From an uncultured SAR86 cluster bacterium (GTDB taxonomy: Bacteria; Pseudomonadota; Gammaproteobacteria; Magnimaribacterales; D2472): a stretch of 44,931 nt of DNA. Shown here in pieces: positions 25,841 through 34,600 of the stretch. The stretch is taken from contig CABWYS010000002.1 of assembly GCA_902509555.1 (NCBI GenBank), positions 65,478 through 110,408 on the forward strand, read 5' to 3'. Every line of letters starts with the position of its first letter. Within the stretch, counting starts at the first letter, position 1. The translations under genes were made by a program, and so were the position numbers. The notes under the pieces were generated by a model. That model was not told the DNA's origin, did no database searches, and was given only the letters and a program-made list of their open reading frames with translations.

Positions 25841-26608
25841 ATGAAAAATATACTTGAAAACGAAGTTATATACATCACAGGTGCTAGTGCTGGCATAGGC
25901 TATGCAACTGCTGAGTTATGCCTATCATATGGAGCAACAGTAGTAATAACAGGAAGAAATATAGACAACCTAGATAAAGCAAATCAGGAGCTATTAAAAA
26001 TTTCTTCAAAGGTAATTTCACATAATGTCGATGTCAGCAATGAATCAGAGATCGTTGATTCTTTGCAAGAAATTCATACTTCATTTGGAAAAGTAGATGG
26101 ATTGATAAACAATGCCCCATCCATTCACACAGGCAAAATCATTGATCTTGATCTTGATGCTTGGAGAACAAATTTTAAAGCAAACCTAGATGCGGTATTC
26201 CTTGCAACTAAAACAGTTTTACCTTGGATGCAAGACGCGAAAAAAGGTGCAATTGTAAACGTAGCATCTGTTGTTGGTTTAAAAGGAGTAGCTTATATGT
26301 CAGCTTATGGGGCTGCAAAAGCTGGCTTAATCAATTTTACTAGAGCAACTGCTGTTGAAGCAGCGCCTCATGTGAGAGTAAATTGTATTATTCCAGGTGC
26401 TGTTCTAACGCCTGCAACTAAGAGAGCTATTCCAGATGACAAATTGATGGAGGCTACCATTAATACCATCCCCCTTAAAAGAATTGCAAAACCAATCGAG
26501 CTTGCAAAACCAATAACTTTTTTACTGAGCTCGGATGCATCATTTATAACTGGAGCCAGTTTGGTGGTAGATGGAGGCAAAACTGCGGACTTAAATGCTG
26601 GCAACTGA
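25841..26608 (+). CDS. Short-chain dehydrogenase/reductase (SDR)
   Basis: A 255-residue SDR: YITGASAGIG cofactor motif at residues 11-20, catalytic Ser in VNVASVVG and YGAAK. The usual NNAG is NNAPS here, a Gly to Pro change in a structural motif that may shift cofactor or substrate handling. C-terminal ITGASLVVDGGKT is standard. A strong GGGGGG ribosome site (25831-25838 region) precedes the ATG. It starts a rightward operon and overlaps the flavoprotein gene by 14 bp. Confidence 0.9.
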   Translation: MKNILENEVIYITGASAGIGYATAELCLSYGATVVITGRNIDNLDKANQELLKISSKVISHNVDVSNESEIVDSLQEIHTSFGKVDGLINNAPSIHTGKIIDLDLDAWRTNFKANLDAVFLATKTVLPWMQDAKKGAIVNVASVVGLKGVAYMSAYGAAKAGLINFTRATAVEAAPHVRVNCIIPGAVLTPATKRAIPDDKLMEATINTIPLKRIAKPIELAKPITFLLSSDASFITGASLVVDGGKTADLNAGN

Positions 26609-28301
26609 AATTAATCCAAATGATGAACTATGGCTCTCTGAGGTTGAAGCGCCACAAATAATCACTGATCCAAACTTATTTGCATGGGACGATGAAGCTG
26701 ATCTGGTTATTGCAGGTTTGGGGGGCGCTGGAATTGCTGCTGCCAATGAAGCCCTCGATCAAAATCTAACAGTTATTGGGGTCGATAAAACAAGTGGTGG
26801 TGGCGCTACTGCTAAAAGTGGCGGTGTGTTTTATGCAGGTGGCGGAACACCTATTCAGCTTGCTGCGGGCGTCACAGACTCCCCAGAAAATATGTTTAAT
26901 TACCTTATTCAAGAAACAGGAGATATTGTAAAAGAATCTACCTTAAGAAAATTTTGTGATACTTCAGCTGAAAATACACAATGGCTTATGGACAATGGGG
27001 TTCAATTTGATCCCTCTTATTACAAGATTAAAACTAGCTATCCTGGAGCTGGGTATTTTTTATACCATTCAGATAACTCTATGGTGCCAAGCTACATGGA
27101 AAATGCGGAGCCTGCTCCTAGGGGGCATAGGGGTTATGAAGAAGGTCCATTTAGACCTATTGGCGTCGGGGGAACAATTTATTATCCCTTAAAGAAATCA
27201 GCAATTAAAAAAGGTTTAAAAATCTTTCCTCAAACTGAGGCGCGATCACTTGTTATTACCTCCGAGGGAAGAGTTGTTGGGATCAAAATTCTCATGCTAC
27301 CCTCAGGAAAATTAGCCCAAAAACATAAATCATTAACTTCGCGAGGGGAAATGCTGCAGATGCTTCTTCCGCCTTCTTACCCAGGTTCAAATTTATTGCA
27401 AATAATTGGTGGTCTCTTCATCAAAAGAGCTCAAAAAATTGAGCAAAACCACAGGCAGGTTAAATATATCAAAGCTAAAATGGGAGTCTGTCTCTCCACA
27501 GGCGGGTTTATTTTTAATCGCTCTATGGTTAAAGAATATGCACCAAAATATTATGATGGAATGCCTCTAGGCACTCCCAATGATCAAGGTTCTGGAATTA
27601 GACTTGGGCAAAGCGTTGGCGGCAAGACCGATCATATGGATCGAGTAACAGCATGGCGGTTCTTAAACCCTCCATTAGCATTTGCGCAGGGAATAGTGGT
27701 AAATAAGAGTGGGCAAAGATTTTGCAATGAGATGGTTTATGGAGCAACCCTAGGGGATGCTATGTGTGAGCATAATGATGGTAAAGCATATTTGATATTG
27801 GACGAAAGCTTGTTAGATGATGCGAAAAAACAATCCAAGGAAGCTCTGCCCTTTCAAAGAGATATGGCAAGAATGCTGATGTATTTTAATGCTAAGAAGA
27901 AAAGCAATTTAGTAGATTTAGCGAAAGTTTATGGCCTGCCAGCAGATATGCTTACTGAAGAGGTTGAGAAATATAATCAAGCAGCTCGATCACAATCATC
28001 TTGTGAATTTGGCAAGGCCGCTAGTGATGTAAAGGAGCTTAAAGGCCCCTTTCATATTATGGATATTTCAATTGACTCAAAACTTGCTCCGCTAACAACA
28101 CTAACCCTTGGTGGACTTGTAGTGAATGAGGAAACTGGAGAGGTTTTAAATCAAGATAACCAAGAAATTAAAGGACTATATGCCGCTGGAAGAACAGCCG
28201 TTGGAATTTGCTCAAATATTTATGTATCTGGGCTCTCAATAGCTGATTGTATTTTTTCTGGAAGAAGAATAGGACAAAACTTAAGAAAAGGAGATAAGTA
28301 A
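26595..28301 (+). CDS. KstD-like FAD-dependent dehydrogenase
   Basis: A 568-residue flavoprotein of the fumarate reductase / 3-ketosteroid-delta1-dehydrogenase superfamily. FAD dinucleotide motif GLGGAG at residues 41-46 follows DLVIA, and ATAKSGGVFYAGGG matches the flavin-contacting loop. The C-terminus has GGLVVNEETG, GLYAAGRTAVG and a SNIYVSGLSIADCIFSGRR segment typical of this subgroup, with a Tyr near the KstD active-site position. It probably introduces a double bond next to a carbonyl of a steroid-like or cyclic ketone; the true substrate is not readable. Overlaps both neighbours (14 bp upstream, 1 bp downstream). Confidence 0.85.
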   Translation: MLATEINPNDELWLSEVEAPQIITDPNLFAWDDEADLVIAGLGGAGIAAANEALDQNLTVIGVDKTSGGGATAKSGGVFYAGGGTPIQLAAGVTDSPENMFNYLIQETGDIVKESTLRKFCDTSAENTQWLMDNGVQFDPSYYKIKTSYPGAGYFLYHSDNSMVPSYMENAEPAPRGHRGYEEGPFRPIGVGGTIYYPLKKSAIKKGLKIFPQTEARSLVITSEGRVVGIKILMLPSGKLAQKHKSLTSRGEMLQMLLPPSYPGSNLLQIIGGLFIKRAQKIEQNHRQVKYIKAKMGVCLSTGGFIFNRSMVKEYAPKYYDGMPLGTPNDQGSGIRLGQSVGGKTDHMDRVTAWRFLNPPLAFAQGIVVNKSGQRFCNEMVYGATLGDAMCEHNDGKAYLILDESLLDDAKKQSKEALPFQRDMARMLMYFNAKKKSNLVDLAKVYGLPADMLTEEVEKYNQAARSQSSCEFGKAASDVKELKGPFHIMDISIDSKLAPLTTLTLGGLVVNEETGEVLNQDNQEIKGLYAAGRTAVGICSNIYVSGLSIADCIFSGRRIGQNLRKGDK

Positions 28302-29920
28302 TGAATTTAGATTTTGCTTCAGTATGGGAAACAGTTGCAGATTTAGTGCCTGAGAATGATGCACTAATTTGCGGAGAAGACATTGTTTCTTGGAAAGACT
28401 ATGACCTGCTATCAAGTAAGATTGCTGCCGCGCTATCAAGCAAAGGCTTAGGTCCAAACTCTAAAGCAGGACTGTATTTAAATAACAGTAATGAATACCT
28501 CATTGGTCAAAATGCAATTTTTAAAATTGGCGGTGTTCCAATTAATGTAAATTATCGGTATGTGGAAGAAGAGCTAATTTATTTATTGGATAATTCTGAT
28601 GCTGAAGCAGTGTTCTACCATGCATGCTACAGCTCAAGAATTAATGAAATTGCAAAATCTCTACCCAATGTAAAAGCATGGATTGAAGTTCCAGATGGAA
28701 GCAAATCTAATTTTGATCAGGGTATGAAATATGAAGAAATTTTACAAGATTACTCTCCAATGGATAGGATCACTAGAGATCCTGAAACTGTTTATATGCT
28801 TTATACCGGCGGAACAACCGGTATGCCAAAAGGGGTAATGTACAAACAAGGAGAATTTCTAGCGTTTTTGTTTAGAACCCTCAAAGCCATGGGATACGAT
28901 GTTCCGGAAGATCTCAACAATTTAGAAGAATCCATCATGGCATCTAAAGCTAATGATCAATTTATTAAAAGCTTGGTTGGCTGTCCTTTAATGCATGGAA
29001 CAGGGATGTGGTTAGGTGCTTTTCTCCCCTTGCTTCTAGGAGGAACAGTAATTACCACATCCAACCTTGGTTTTGATCCTGACCAACTATGGAGGCAAGT
29101 GCAAGACAAGAATGTTACAAATATTGTGATTGTGGGTGATGCTTTTGCAAGACCGATGCTTGATGCTTTGGATAGAGCAGAAGCTTCTAATAATGCATAT
29201 GATATTAGCTCCGTACAAGCCATTATTTCAAGCGGTGTTATGTGGAGCACCGAGGTAAAAAATGGTTTGCTTAAACATCATGATATGAAGTTAATGGATA
29301 CCATGGGCTCTACTGAGGGTGGGATTGGAAGCTCTATTGCAACAAGAGATAACCCCTCAGAAACAGCAAAATTTTCAATAAATCCTGGGGTAATAGTTCT
29401 TGCAGATGATGGAGAGATATTAGAGCCAGGATCAGAGAAAATTGGACTGCTTGGAACTTCGGGTCTAGTCCCAGTTGGATATTACAAGGATGAAAAAAAA
29501 TCTGCGGAAACTTTTAAAGAAGTAAATGGTGTTAGGTATAGTTTTCCTGGAGACTACGCGAAGCTTGAAAGTGATGGAAGTATCACCCTTCTAGGCCGCG
29601 GAAGTAATTGCATCAACTCAGCAGGCGAAAAAATTTACCCTGAAGAAGTAGAAGAAGCATTAAAGAAAAACATTGATGTTTTTGACTGCCTTGTTGTTGG
29701 AATGCCCGATGAAAGGTTTGGACAAAAAATTGTTGCAGTGGTATCTACGGTTGATAATAAGACCTTAAAAGAAGAACAATTGATTGATGATACGCGTAGC
29801 ATCATAGCTGCATATAAATTACCCAAAAAGGTAATTTTTACTGATGAGGTGCAAAGAGCCCCAAATGGAAAGGCTAACTACAAATGGGCAAAATCTTTCG
29901 CTGAAGAGCAATTATCATAA
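28301..29920 (+). CDS. Acyl-CoA synthetase (AMP-forming), operon member
   Basis: A 539-residue ANL-family ligase. P-loop YTGGTTGMPKG at residues 168-178, GSTEGGIGS in the A5 region, SFPGDYAKLE, LGRGSNCINSAGEKIYPEEVEEAL hinge and C-terminal QRAPNGKANYKWAK with catalytic Lys are visible. Its ATG overlaps the flavoprotein stop (TAATG), a classic coupling. It is clearly different from the other two synthetases in the window. In this operon it likely activates a cyclic or steroid-derived acid for beta-oxidation-like steps. Confidence 0.92.
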   Translation: MNLDFASVWETVADLVPENDALICGEDIVSWKDYDLLSSKIAAALSSKGLGPNSKAGLYLNNSNEYLIGQNAIFKIGGVPINVNYRYVEEELIYLLDNSDAEAVFYHACYSSRINEIAKSLPNVKAWIEVPDGSKSNFDQGMKYEEILQDYSPMDRITRDPETVYMLYTGGTTGMPKGVMYKQGEFLAFLFRTLKAMGYDVPEDLNNLEESIMASKANDQFIKSLVGCPLMHGTGMWLGAFLPLLLGGTVITTSNLGFDPDQLWRQVQDKNVTNIVIVGDAFARPMLDALDRAEASNNAYDISSVQAIISSGVMWSTEVKNGLLKHHDMKLMDTMGSTEGGIGSSIATRDNPSETAKFSINPGVIVLADDGEILEPGSEKIGLLGTSGLVPVGYYKDEKKSAETFKEVNGVRYSFPGDYAKLESDGSITLLGRGSNCINSAGEKIYPEEVEEALKKNIDVFDCLVVGMPDERFGQKIVAVVSTVDNKTLKEEQLIDDTRSIIAAYKLPKKVIFTDEVQRAPNGKANYKWAKSFAEEQLS

Positions 29921-29934
29921 AGAAAATCTAAATC

Positions 29935-30681
29935 ATGGAAAGATTTAAAAATAAAATCGTAGTTATAACTGGTGCAGGATCAGGCATTGGGAGGTCAACT
30001 GCCTTGAGGTTAGACTCTGAAGGCGCTGATCTTTTAATGATAGATAGAAATCAAGAAGACCTTGATGCAACAAAAAATATGCTAAAAAATAAAAATTCCT
30101 CCGCCCATGTTGTGGATATCTCTTCAATTAATAGCACTGAAAATTTTTTTAAAGATTTAGAAAAGAATTATAAAAGACTCGATGCGCTCATTAATATTGC
30201 AGGCATTCTTCGCTTTGACAATTCCCATGAAGTTGAACTAGAAAATTGGAATCAAATTCTAGAGATAAATTTAACAGGTACTTTTTTTATGTGCAGGCAT
30301 GCTCTCCCGCTGTTACTAAAATCAAAGGGTGCTATTGTGAATGTATCCTCAACAGCAGCACTAGGAGCTCATGCATGGACAGCAGCATATAGCGCTTCAA
30401 AAGGAGGAATTAGTGCGTTTTCAAAAACGCTTGCTGTTGAATATGGAATGAAGGGTTTGAATATCAATTGCGTCTGCCCAGCCTCAATCGAAACCCCTAT
30501 GTCATCTAATCCAATTATGCCAAAAGATATTGATACTCGCTTATTAAAGAAAATTATGCCTCTTGATGGTGTGAATAGATCGCCAGATGATATAGCAAGT
30601 ACAATTGCTTTTTTAGCATCAGATGATGCGATACATATCAATGGAATTGATTTGAGGGTTGATGGAGGCCTGCTCACATAA
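29935..30681 (+). CDS. Short-chain dehydrogenase/reductase (SDR), fourth in window
   Basis: A 248-residue SDR with VVITGAGSGIG at residues 10-20, NIAGIL, VNVSSTAALG and YSASK. The C-terminus ends in INGIDLRVDGGLLT. It is 14 bp after the acyl-CoA synthetase and 2 bp before the gamma-glutamyltransferase. In context it could oxidise the hydroxyacyl or hydroxy-ketone intermediate of the same pathway as the flavoprotein. Confidence 0.9.
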   Translation: MERFKNKIVVITGAGSGIGRSTALRLDSEGADLLMIDRNQEDLDATKNMLKNKNSSAHVVDISSINSTENFFKDLEKNYKRLDALINIAGILRFDNSHEVELENWNQILEINLTGTFFMCRHALPLLLKSKGAIVNVSSTAALGAHAWTAAYSASKGGISAFSKTLAVEYGMKGLNINCVCPASIETPMSSNPIMPKDIDTRLLKKIMPLDGVNRSPDDIASTIAFLASDDAIHINGIDLRVDGGLLT

Positions 30682-30683
30682 AC

Positions 30684-32375
30684 ATGAAATTCTTAGCATT
30701 ACTAGTGATGGCTTTTGCATTAAATACAGAGGCTACAATTTATAATTCCAAAGCAATTGTTCATCCTGAGGTTGGCAAAAATGGCATGGTTGTTTCTCAG
30801 CATTATCTTGCTACAAATGCAGGTCACTCGATCCTTGCAGAAGGAGGCAATGCCTATGATGCATCTATAGCAGTTGCATTTGCTTTGGCGGTGGTATTGC
30901 CGAGAGCTGGCAATATTGGTGGAGGTGGATTCATGGTCATGTTCGATGAAGCTTCACAAGAAAGCTACAGCATTGATTATAGAGAGATAGCACCTGAAGC
31001 TGCAACGAAAAATATGTTTCTTGCATCAGATGGATCTGTAGATAAAAAGAGGGCTACGCAAGGAGTCTTATCAATTGGGGTTCCAGGAACAGTTTATGGG
31101 ATGTGGGAAGTGCACAAGAAATTCGGTAGCTTGCCTTGGTCTACATTACTGGCTCCTGCAATTGAATTAGCTGAAGAAGGTTTTCTTATTTCTCCATTCA
31201 TGGCTGATGCGCTTAATAAGCGATATAAAAAACTTGGAAAGTATAAAAATTTTAAAGATATTTTTTACTCAAATTATCCTGTGCAAATGCACCAGAGATT
31301 AAAGCAACCCAATCTAGCCAATACGCTGAAAACAATCTCTACAAATGGAGTTAAGGGCTTTTATGAAGGTGAGGTAGCGACAAAGATAGATGCTTTTATG
31401 AGAGAAAATGGCGGACTGATTACTAAGAAAGATTTAAAAAATTATCGTCCAATTTGGCGTGAAACTCTTCATGGTAATTTTAATGAGCATAAAATAATTA
31501 CCATGGGGCCGCCCTCCTCTGGCGGTGTTCATATCATCCAGATGCTAAATATTCTAGAAAATTATGACTTAGTCATGATGGGCCATAACTCCCCAACCTA
31601 TACAGCATTACTTACAGAATCAATGAAGTATGCATATGCTGATAGATCAAAATACTTGGGTGATCCAGAATTTTTTGATGTTCCGGTTCAATCACTGATC
31701 AGCAAAGAATATGCTAAAAAAATCAATAATAAGATTAAGCTTAATTCGATCACGCCTTCTGAAAAAATTCTTCCAGGATCTGAGTTGAAAAATGAAAGTC
31801 TAGATACTACTCATTTTTCAGTTGCTGATAAAAATGGAAACATTGTTTCAAATACCTACACATTAAATTCAGGCTTTGGATCTGGCGTGGTGGTTGATGG
31901 AACTGGAATTTTAATGAACAACGAGATGGATGACTTTGTTTCAGCTCCTGGGGTACCCAATCAATTTGGATTGATTGGTGGAGAAGCAAATAAAATTGAG
32001 CCATTTAAAAGACCCTTAAGCTCCATGACACCAACAATAGTCCTGAAGGATGGTAAGCCTATTTATGCAACTGGATCACCGGGTGGCTCTAGAATTATTA
32101 CAACCGTTCTTCAATTTCTTTTAAATACTCTAGTTTTTAAAATGGAAATCTCCGATGCAACTGTTGCTCCTAGAATACATCATCAATGGAAACCAGATGT
32201 TCTCATGCTAGAAACTGGTTTTGATGTTCAGCATGCCGCAAAAATTGAATCTTTAGGTCAGAAAATTTATTTGTCTGGGCCTGGCACAGCATTAGAAAGT
32301 ATAGAAATAAAAAATGGATTGTTTTATGGCTTCGGGGATACAAGACGCCCAGACTCAAGCGCCAAAGGACTCTAA
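30684..32375 (+). CDS. ggt: Gamma-glutamyltransferase
   Basis: A 563-residue periplasmic gamma-glutamyl hydrolase/transferase made as a self-cleaving precursor. Signal peptide MKFLALLVMAFALNTEA, then large-subunit features AGNIGGGGFM and GPPSSGGVH. The cleavage site is at TTHFSVADKNGN, giving nucleophile Thr375. Small-subunit motifs NNEMDDF and ITTVLQF follow, with PGGSR in place of the common PGGSxIPT-type oxyanion segment. It acts on glutathione and other gamma-glutamyl peptides. Tightly linked (2 bp) to the SDR; a use in removing glutathione from conjugated catabolites is one possible reason. Confidence 0.93.
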   Translation: MKFLALLVMAFALNTEATIYNSKAIVHPEVGKNGMVVSQHYLATNAGHSILAEGGNAYDASIAVAFALAVVLPRAGNIGGGGFMVMFDEASQESYSIDYREIAPEAATKNMFLASDGSVDKKRATQGVLSIGVPGTVYGMWEVHKKFGSLPWSTLLAPAIELAEEGFLISPFMADALNKRYKKLGKYKNFKDIFYSNYPVQMHQRLKQPNLANTLKTISTNGVKGFYEGEVATKIDAFMRENGGLITKKDLKNYRPIWRETLHGNFNEHKIITMGPPSSGGVHIIQMLNILENYDLVMMGHNSPTYTALLTESMKYAYADRSKYLGDPEFFDVPVQSLISKEYAKKINNKIKLNSITPSEKILPGSELKNESLDTTHFSVADKNGNIVSNTYTLNSGFGSGVVVDGTGILMNNEMDDFVSAPGVPNQFGLIGGEANKIEPFKRPLSSMTPTIVLKDGKPIYATGSPGGSRIITTVLQFLLNTLVFKMEISDATVAPRIHHQWKPDVLMLETGFDVQHAAKIESLGQKIYLSGPGTALESIEIKNGLFYGFGDTRRPDSSAKGL

Positions 32376-32378
32376 TTA

Positions 32379-32468
32379 ATGCTGGATAAACTTTTAATAA
32401 TTACTCTTTATGCTATACCAACGGTCGGTCTATTGATCGTATGCTTCTTAATTTCTCGCAAAAAATAA
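32379..32468 (+). CDS. 29-residue putative membrane peptide
   Basis: A complete short frame from ATG 32379 to TAA 32466-32468, encoding MLDKLLIITLYAIPTVG followed by a hydrophobic run and an ISRKK end. The pattern is a single membrane helix with a positive C-terminus. An AAGGA ribosome site lies 9 bases upstream, inside the end of ggt. It sits between ggt and the prepilin peptidase, 3 bp after ggt and 10 bp before the next ATG. Family unknown; it may be chance, but tight spacing favours a real gene. Confidence 0.4.
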   Translation: MLDKLLIITLYAIPTVGLLIVCFLISRKK

Positions 32469-32478
32469 TTAATTGATA

Positions 32479-33234
32479 ATGGAATTAGTTTTGACTAATT
32501 TATCATTGATTGCACTGGGTGGTTGCCTTGGAAGTTTCGCTTCAATGTTAATTTACAGGCTCCCATTGGAAGATGTTGGAATTACAATTTTTAAACCTAG
32601 ATCATTTTGTCCTCTATGTAAAAATAAGCTCACTATTCTCCAACTTATACCTTTTGTAGGATATGTTTATAGTCAAGGAATTTGTAAGACATGCAATGCC
32701 AAGATCAACTCTAGCTACTTGATCAATGAAGTATTAATTGCTGCATTCGTTTTATTAATATTTAATAAAATGGAATTAACCAATCCTGTGGCATGGTCAG
32801 TCGTCTTGATTGTAATGTGCTTATACATTCAATCATTAATAGATATGCAAACCATGCATTTATTTCAGCCACTTAGCCTTATTTTAGTTGTATCTGGATT
32901 AACTCTGAATATCTCAACTAGTTTTTTTACTATTCCACTAGACTCTATGCTGGGATTAATTTTTGGCTATGGAATATTGTTCTGCATCAACGAAGTCTAC
33001 AAAATGATCAGATCAAGAGATGGGATTGGATCTGGTGATTTCTTGTTGTTAGGTGGAATTGGGTCTATTTTTGGTGCTTCAGCACTTGGACCAATTCTCT
33101 TAATTGGATCAAGCATTACTTTATGCCTATACGCTGTAAATAAAAATAAAGATGGGGAACTTCCGCTGGGGTTTGGTATAGGTATTGGGGCTATATTTTA
33201 TTGCTTATTATTTTTATTTCTTTCCATTAAATAG
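32479..33234 (+). CDS. gspO: Prepilin peptidase (type IV leader peptidase)
   Basis: A membrane aspartyl protease and methylase of about 251 residues that cleaves type IV prepilin and pseudopilin leaders. Cytoplasmic zinc motif CPLCKN ... CKTCN near residues 48-74 and catalytic segments SLIDMQTMHL (Asp118 area) and GIGSGDFLLLGGIG (GxGD Asp) are visible, with eight or so membrane segments. A TTG at 32473 is an upstream alternative start; ATG 32479 is preferred. No other pilin-type genes surround it, so it most likely processes the five pseudopilins encoded at 11281-14087 and perhaps type IV pilins elsewhere. Confidence 0.92.
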   Translation: MELVLTNLSLIALGGCLGSFASMLIYRLPLEDVGITIFKPRSFCPLCKNKLTILQLIPFVGYVYSQGICKTCNAKINSSYLINEVLIAAFVLLIFNKMELTNPVAWSVVLIVMCLYIQSLIDMQTMHLFQPLSLILVVSGLTLNISTSFFTIPLDSMLGLIFGYGILFCINEVYKMIRSRDGIGSGDFLLLGGIGSIFGASALGPILLIGSSITLCLYAVNKNKDGELPLGFGIGIGAIFYCLLFLFLSIK

Positions 33235-33365
33235 AAACATTATGAACTTTCCTTCAATAAGGTTGTCATATAAATAAGTTGGTTAAAAATTTTCCTCTAA
33301 AATTTTTTCCCTAAGACCAATTAGAGCGGGTTAGCCATGCCCGCTTGCTCCTTTCAAATAATGCC
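33235..33365. other. Convergent intergenic gap with hairpin
   Basis: AT-rich 131-bp gap between the prepilin peptidase and the leftward 62-aa gene. It holds an AGCGGG/CCCGCT 6-bp stem at 33325-33345 with a 9-base loop, possibly a weak bidirectional terminator without a good T tract. Nothing else recognised. Confidence 0.5.
33325..33345. terminator. Possible bidirectional terminator hairpin
   Basis: Perfect 6-bp GC-rich stem, AGCGGG at 33325-33330 and CCCGCT at 33340-33345, between two genes that face each other. No U run directly follows on either strand, so this could also be an RNA stability hairpin. Confidence 0.4.
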
Positions 33366-33554
33366 CTATTGAAGCTTTGGATTAGCGCTAATATTTTGTA
33401 TCTCTTTGATGACACCCTCCCAAATAAGCCACTCCTCAGTGTTTAGATTGGCTGCGTATTCAGCAGCTCTCAACATGGCTATAGATTCAGCATCTTCACC
33501 ATATTGAGAAATAAGATCCATGGCAATTTGATGATTAGAGTTTTGAACATTCAT
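33366..33554 (-). CDS. Small conserved-type acidic protein, 62 residues
   Basis: A 62-residue soluble protein with two predicted helices: IAMDLISQYGEDAESIAMLRAAEYAANL, then TEEWLIWEGVIKEIQNI. The pattern of GEDA..AM.RA.E followed by an acidic W-I/V helix resembles small uncharacterised proteins found in many proteobacteria, recalled from pattern, not from a search. It has no signal or membrane segment. It is isolated on the minus strand between the prepilin peptidase and the divergent ELM1-family gene. Function not known. Confidence 0.6.
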   Translation of the reverse strand: MNVQNSNHQIAMDLISQYGEDAESIAMLRAAEYAANLNTEEWLIWEGVIKEIQNISANPKLQ

Positions 33555-33640
33555 TTTAAGAGAATTTTATAGATGTATTACCTTCACAAGACTTCATAGA
33601 CAGGGTATTTTAAACATAACAAATTATAAGTAAAAATTTA

Positions 33641-34600
33641 ATGAACGTTTACTGGTTTCAAGATTCAAAGACTGGACATCTAAAACAAGTGCAGGCTCTT
33701 TTAGATCAGCTTAAAAAAGAGATAGAACTCTCGATCACTTCCATCAATTACTCCAATTATGAAGGTTTTTCAGATATGTTAGCTAATGAGAATCAATTAG
33801 ATGGGCCATCAATACTTATAGGCGCAGGTCATGATGTCTATTCAAAAATTCTTCAGGCAAAGAAATACTTAAAAAAAAATACTACCAAGGATGTATTTTC
33901 AATAGCTGTACTTCGTCCTAGCTATAAACTTAATTCTTTTGATTTGATTATAGCTCCAGAACATGATTTTCGTAGAAGACGTCTTCCTAAAAATGTTACC
34001 CCATTTCAAGGCTCTCTAGCAGCAATATCTCACCATCCAGTTGATGAAAATAAGGCGATAATAGCTATTGGAGGCCCAAGCAAGCATTACAAATTTGATG
34101 AAGAAATTTTAATGAAGCAACTTCATTATATTTTAAGCGTGCATCCAAAGCATGAGTTTAAAATTTATAATTCTCGCAGAACACCTGATGCCCTCAACCT
34201 AAAATTAATAGGTGGGCTGAATAATTATCCTAATATACAGTTCATTGATTTGAATTCAGCTGAGTCTGATACATTTCAAGATAGCCTAAATAAATCTTCA
34301 TTAAAGTTTGTGACCCCCGATAGTTCAAATCTTGTGTTTGAGGCACTATCTGCAAAGGGTCAAACCTATTTAATACAAATAGAGAGTCCAAAATATAGAC
34401 GGATTTTTGGAGCTAAAAAAATAAGAGAATCGATGAATCAATTGGTTAATACTAAGCGAGTCGGTGTAGTCAGCATATTTAACAAAAAGGGAGGGATAGA
34501 TATTTCAAAAATTGAATCTCCTTCTCCATATTTTGAACCTTTAGCAGAAGTTGAAAAGATATCGTTTTCTATTCTTAAATTCATCAATCAACAAAAATGA
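33641..34600 (+). CDS. ELM1-family (mitochondrial fission ELM1-like) protein
   Basis: A 319-residue protein whose start, YWFQDSKTGHLKQVQALLDQL, matches the conserved GHxxQ opening of the ELM1/DUF1022 family; RPSYKLNSFDLIIAPEHD and AIIAIGGPSKHY are further hallmarks. The fold is a GT-B type, and bacterial members are usually next to lipopolysaccharide or glycosyltransferase genes. It overlaps the next glycosyltransferase by 4 bp, consistent with work on cell-surface sugars. Biochemical function is unsettled for the family. Confidence 0.82.
   Translation: MNVYWFQDSKTGHLKQVQALLDQLKKEIELSITSINYSNYEGFSDMLANENQLDGPSILIGAGHDVYSKILQAKKYLKKNTTKDVFSIAVLRPSYKLNSFDLIIAPEHDFRRRRLPKNVTPFQGSLAAISHHPVDENKAIIAIGGPSKHYKFDEEILMKQLHYILSVHPKHEFKIYNSRRTPDALNLKLIGGLNNYPNIQFIDLNSAESDTFQDSLNKSSLKFVTPDSSNLVFEALSAKGQTYLIQIESPKYRRIFGAKKIRESMNQLVNTKRVGVVSIFNKKGGIDISKIESPSPYFEPLAEVEKISFSILKFINQQK

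Noticed and set aside
26368-26604. Antisense open frames inside SDR, acyl-CoA synthetase and secretin genes
   Set aside because: They lie opposite strongly conserved coding regions, have no ribosome sites and no recognisable protein features.
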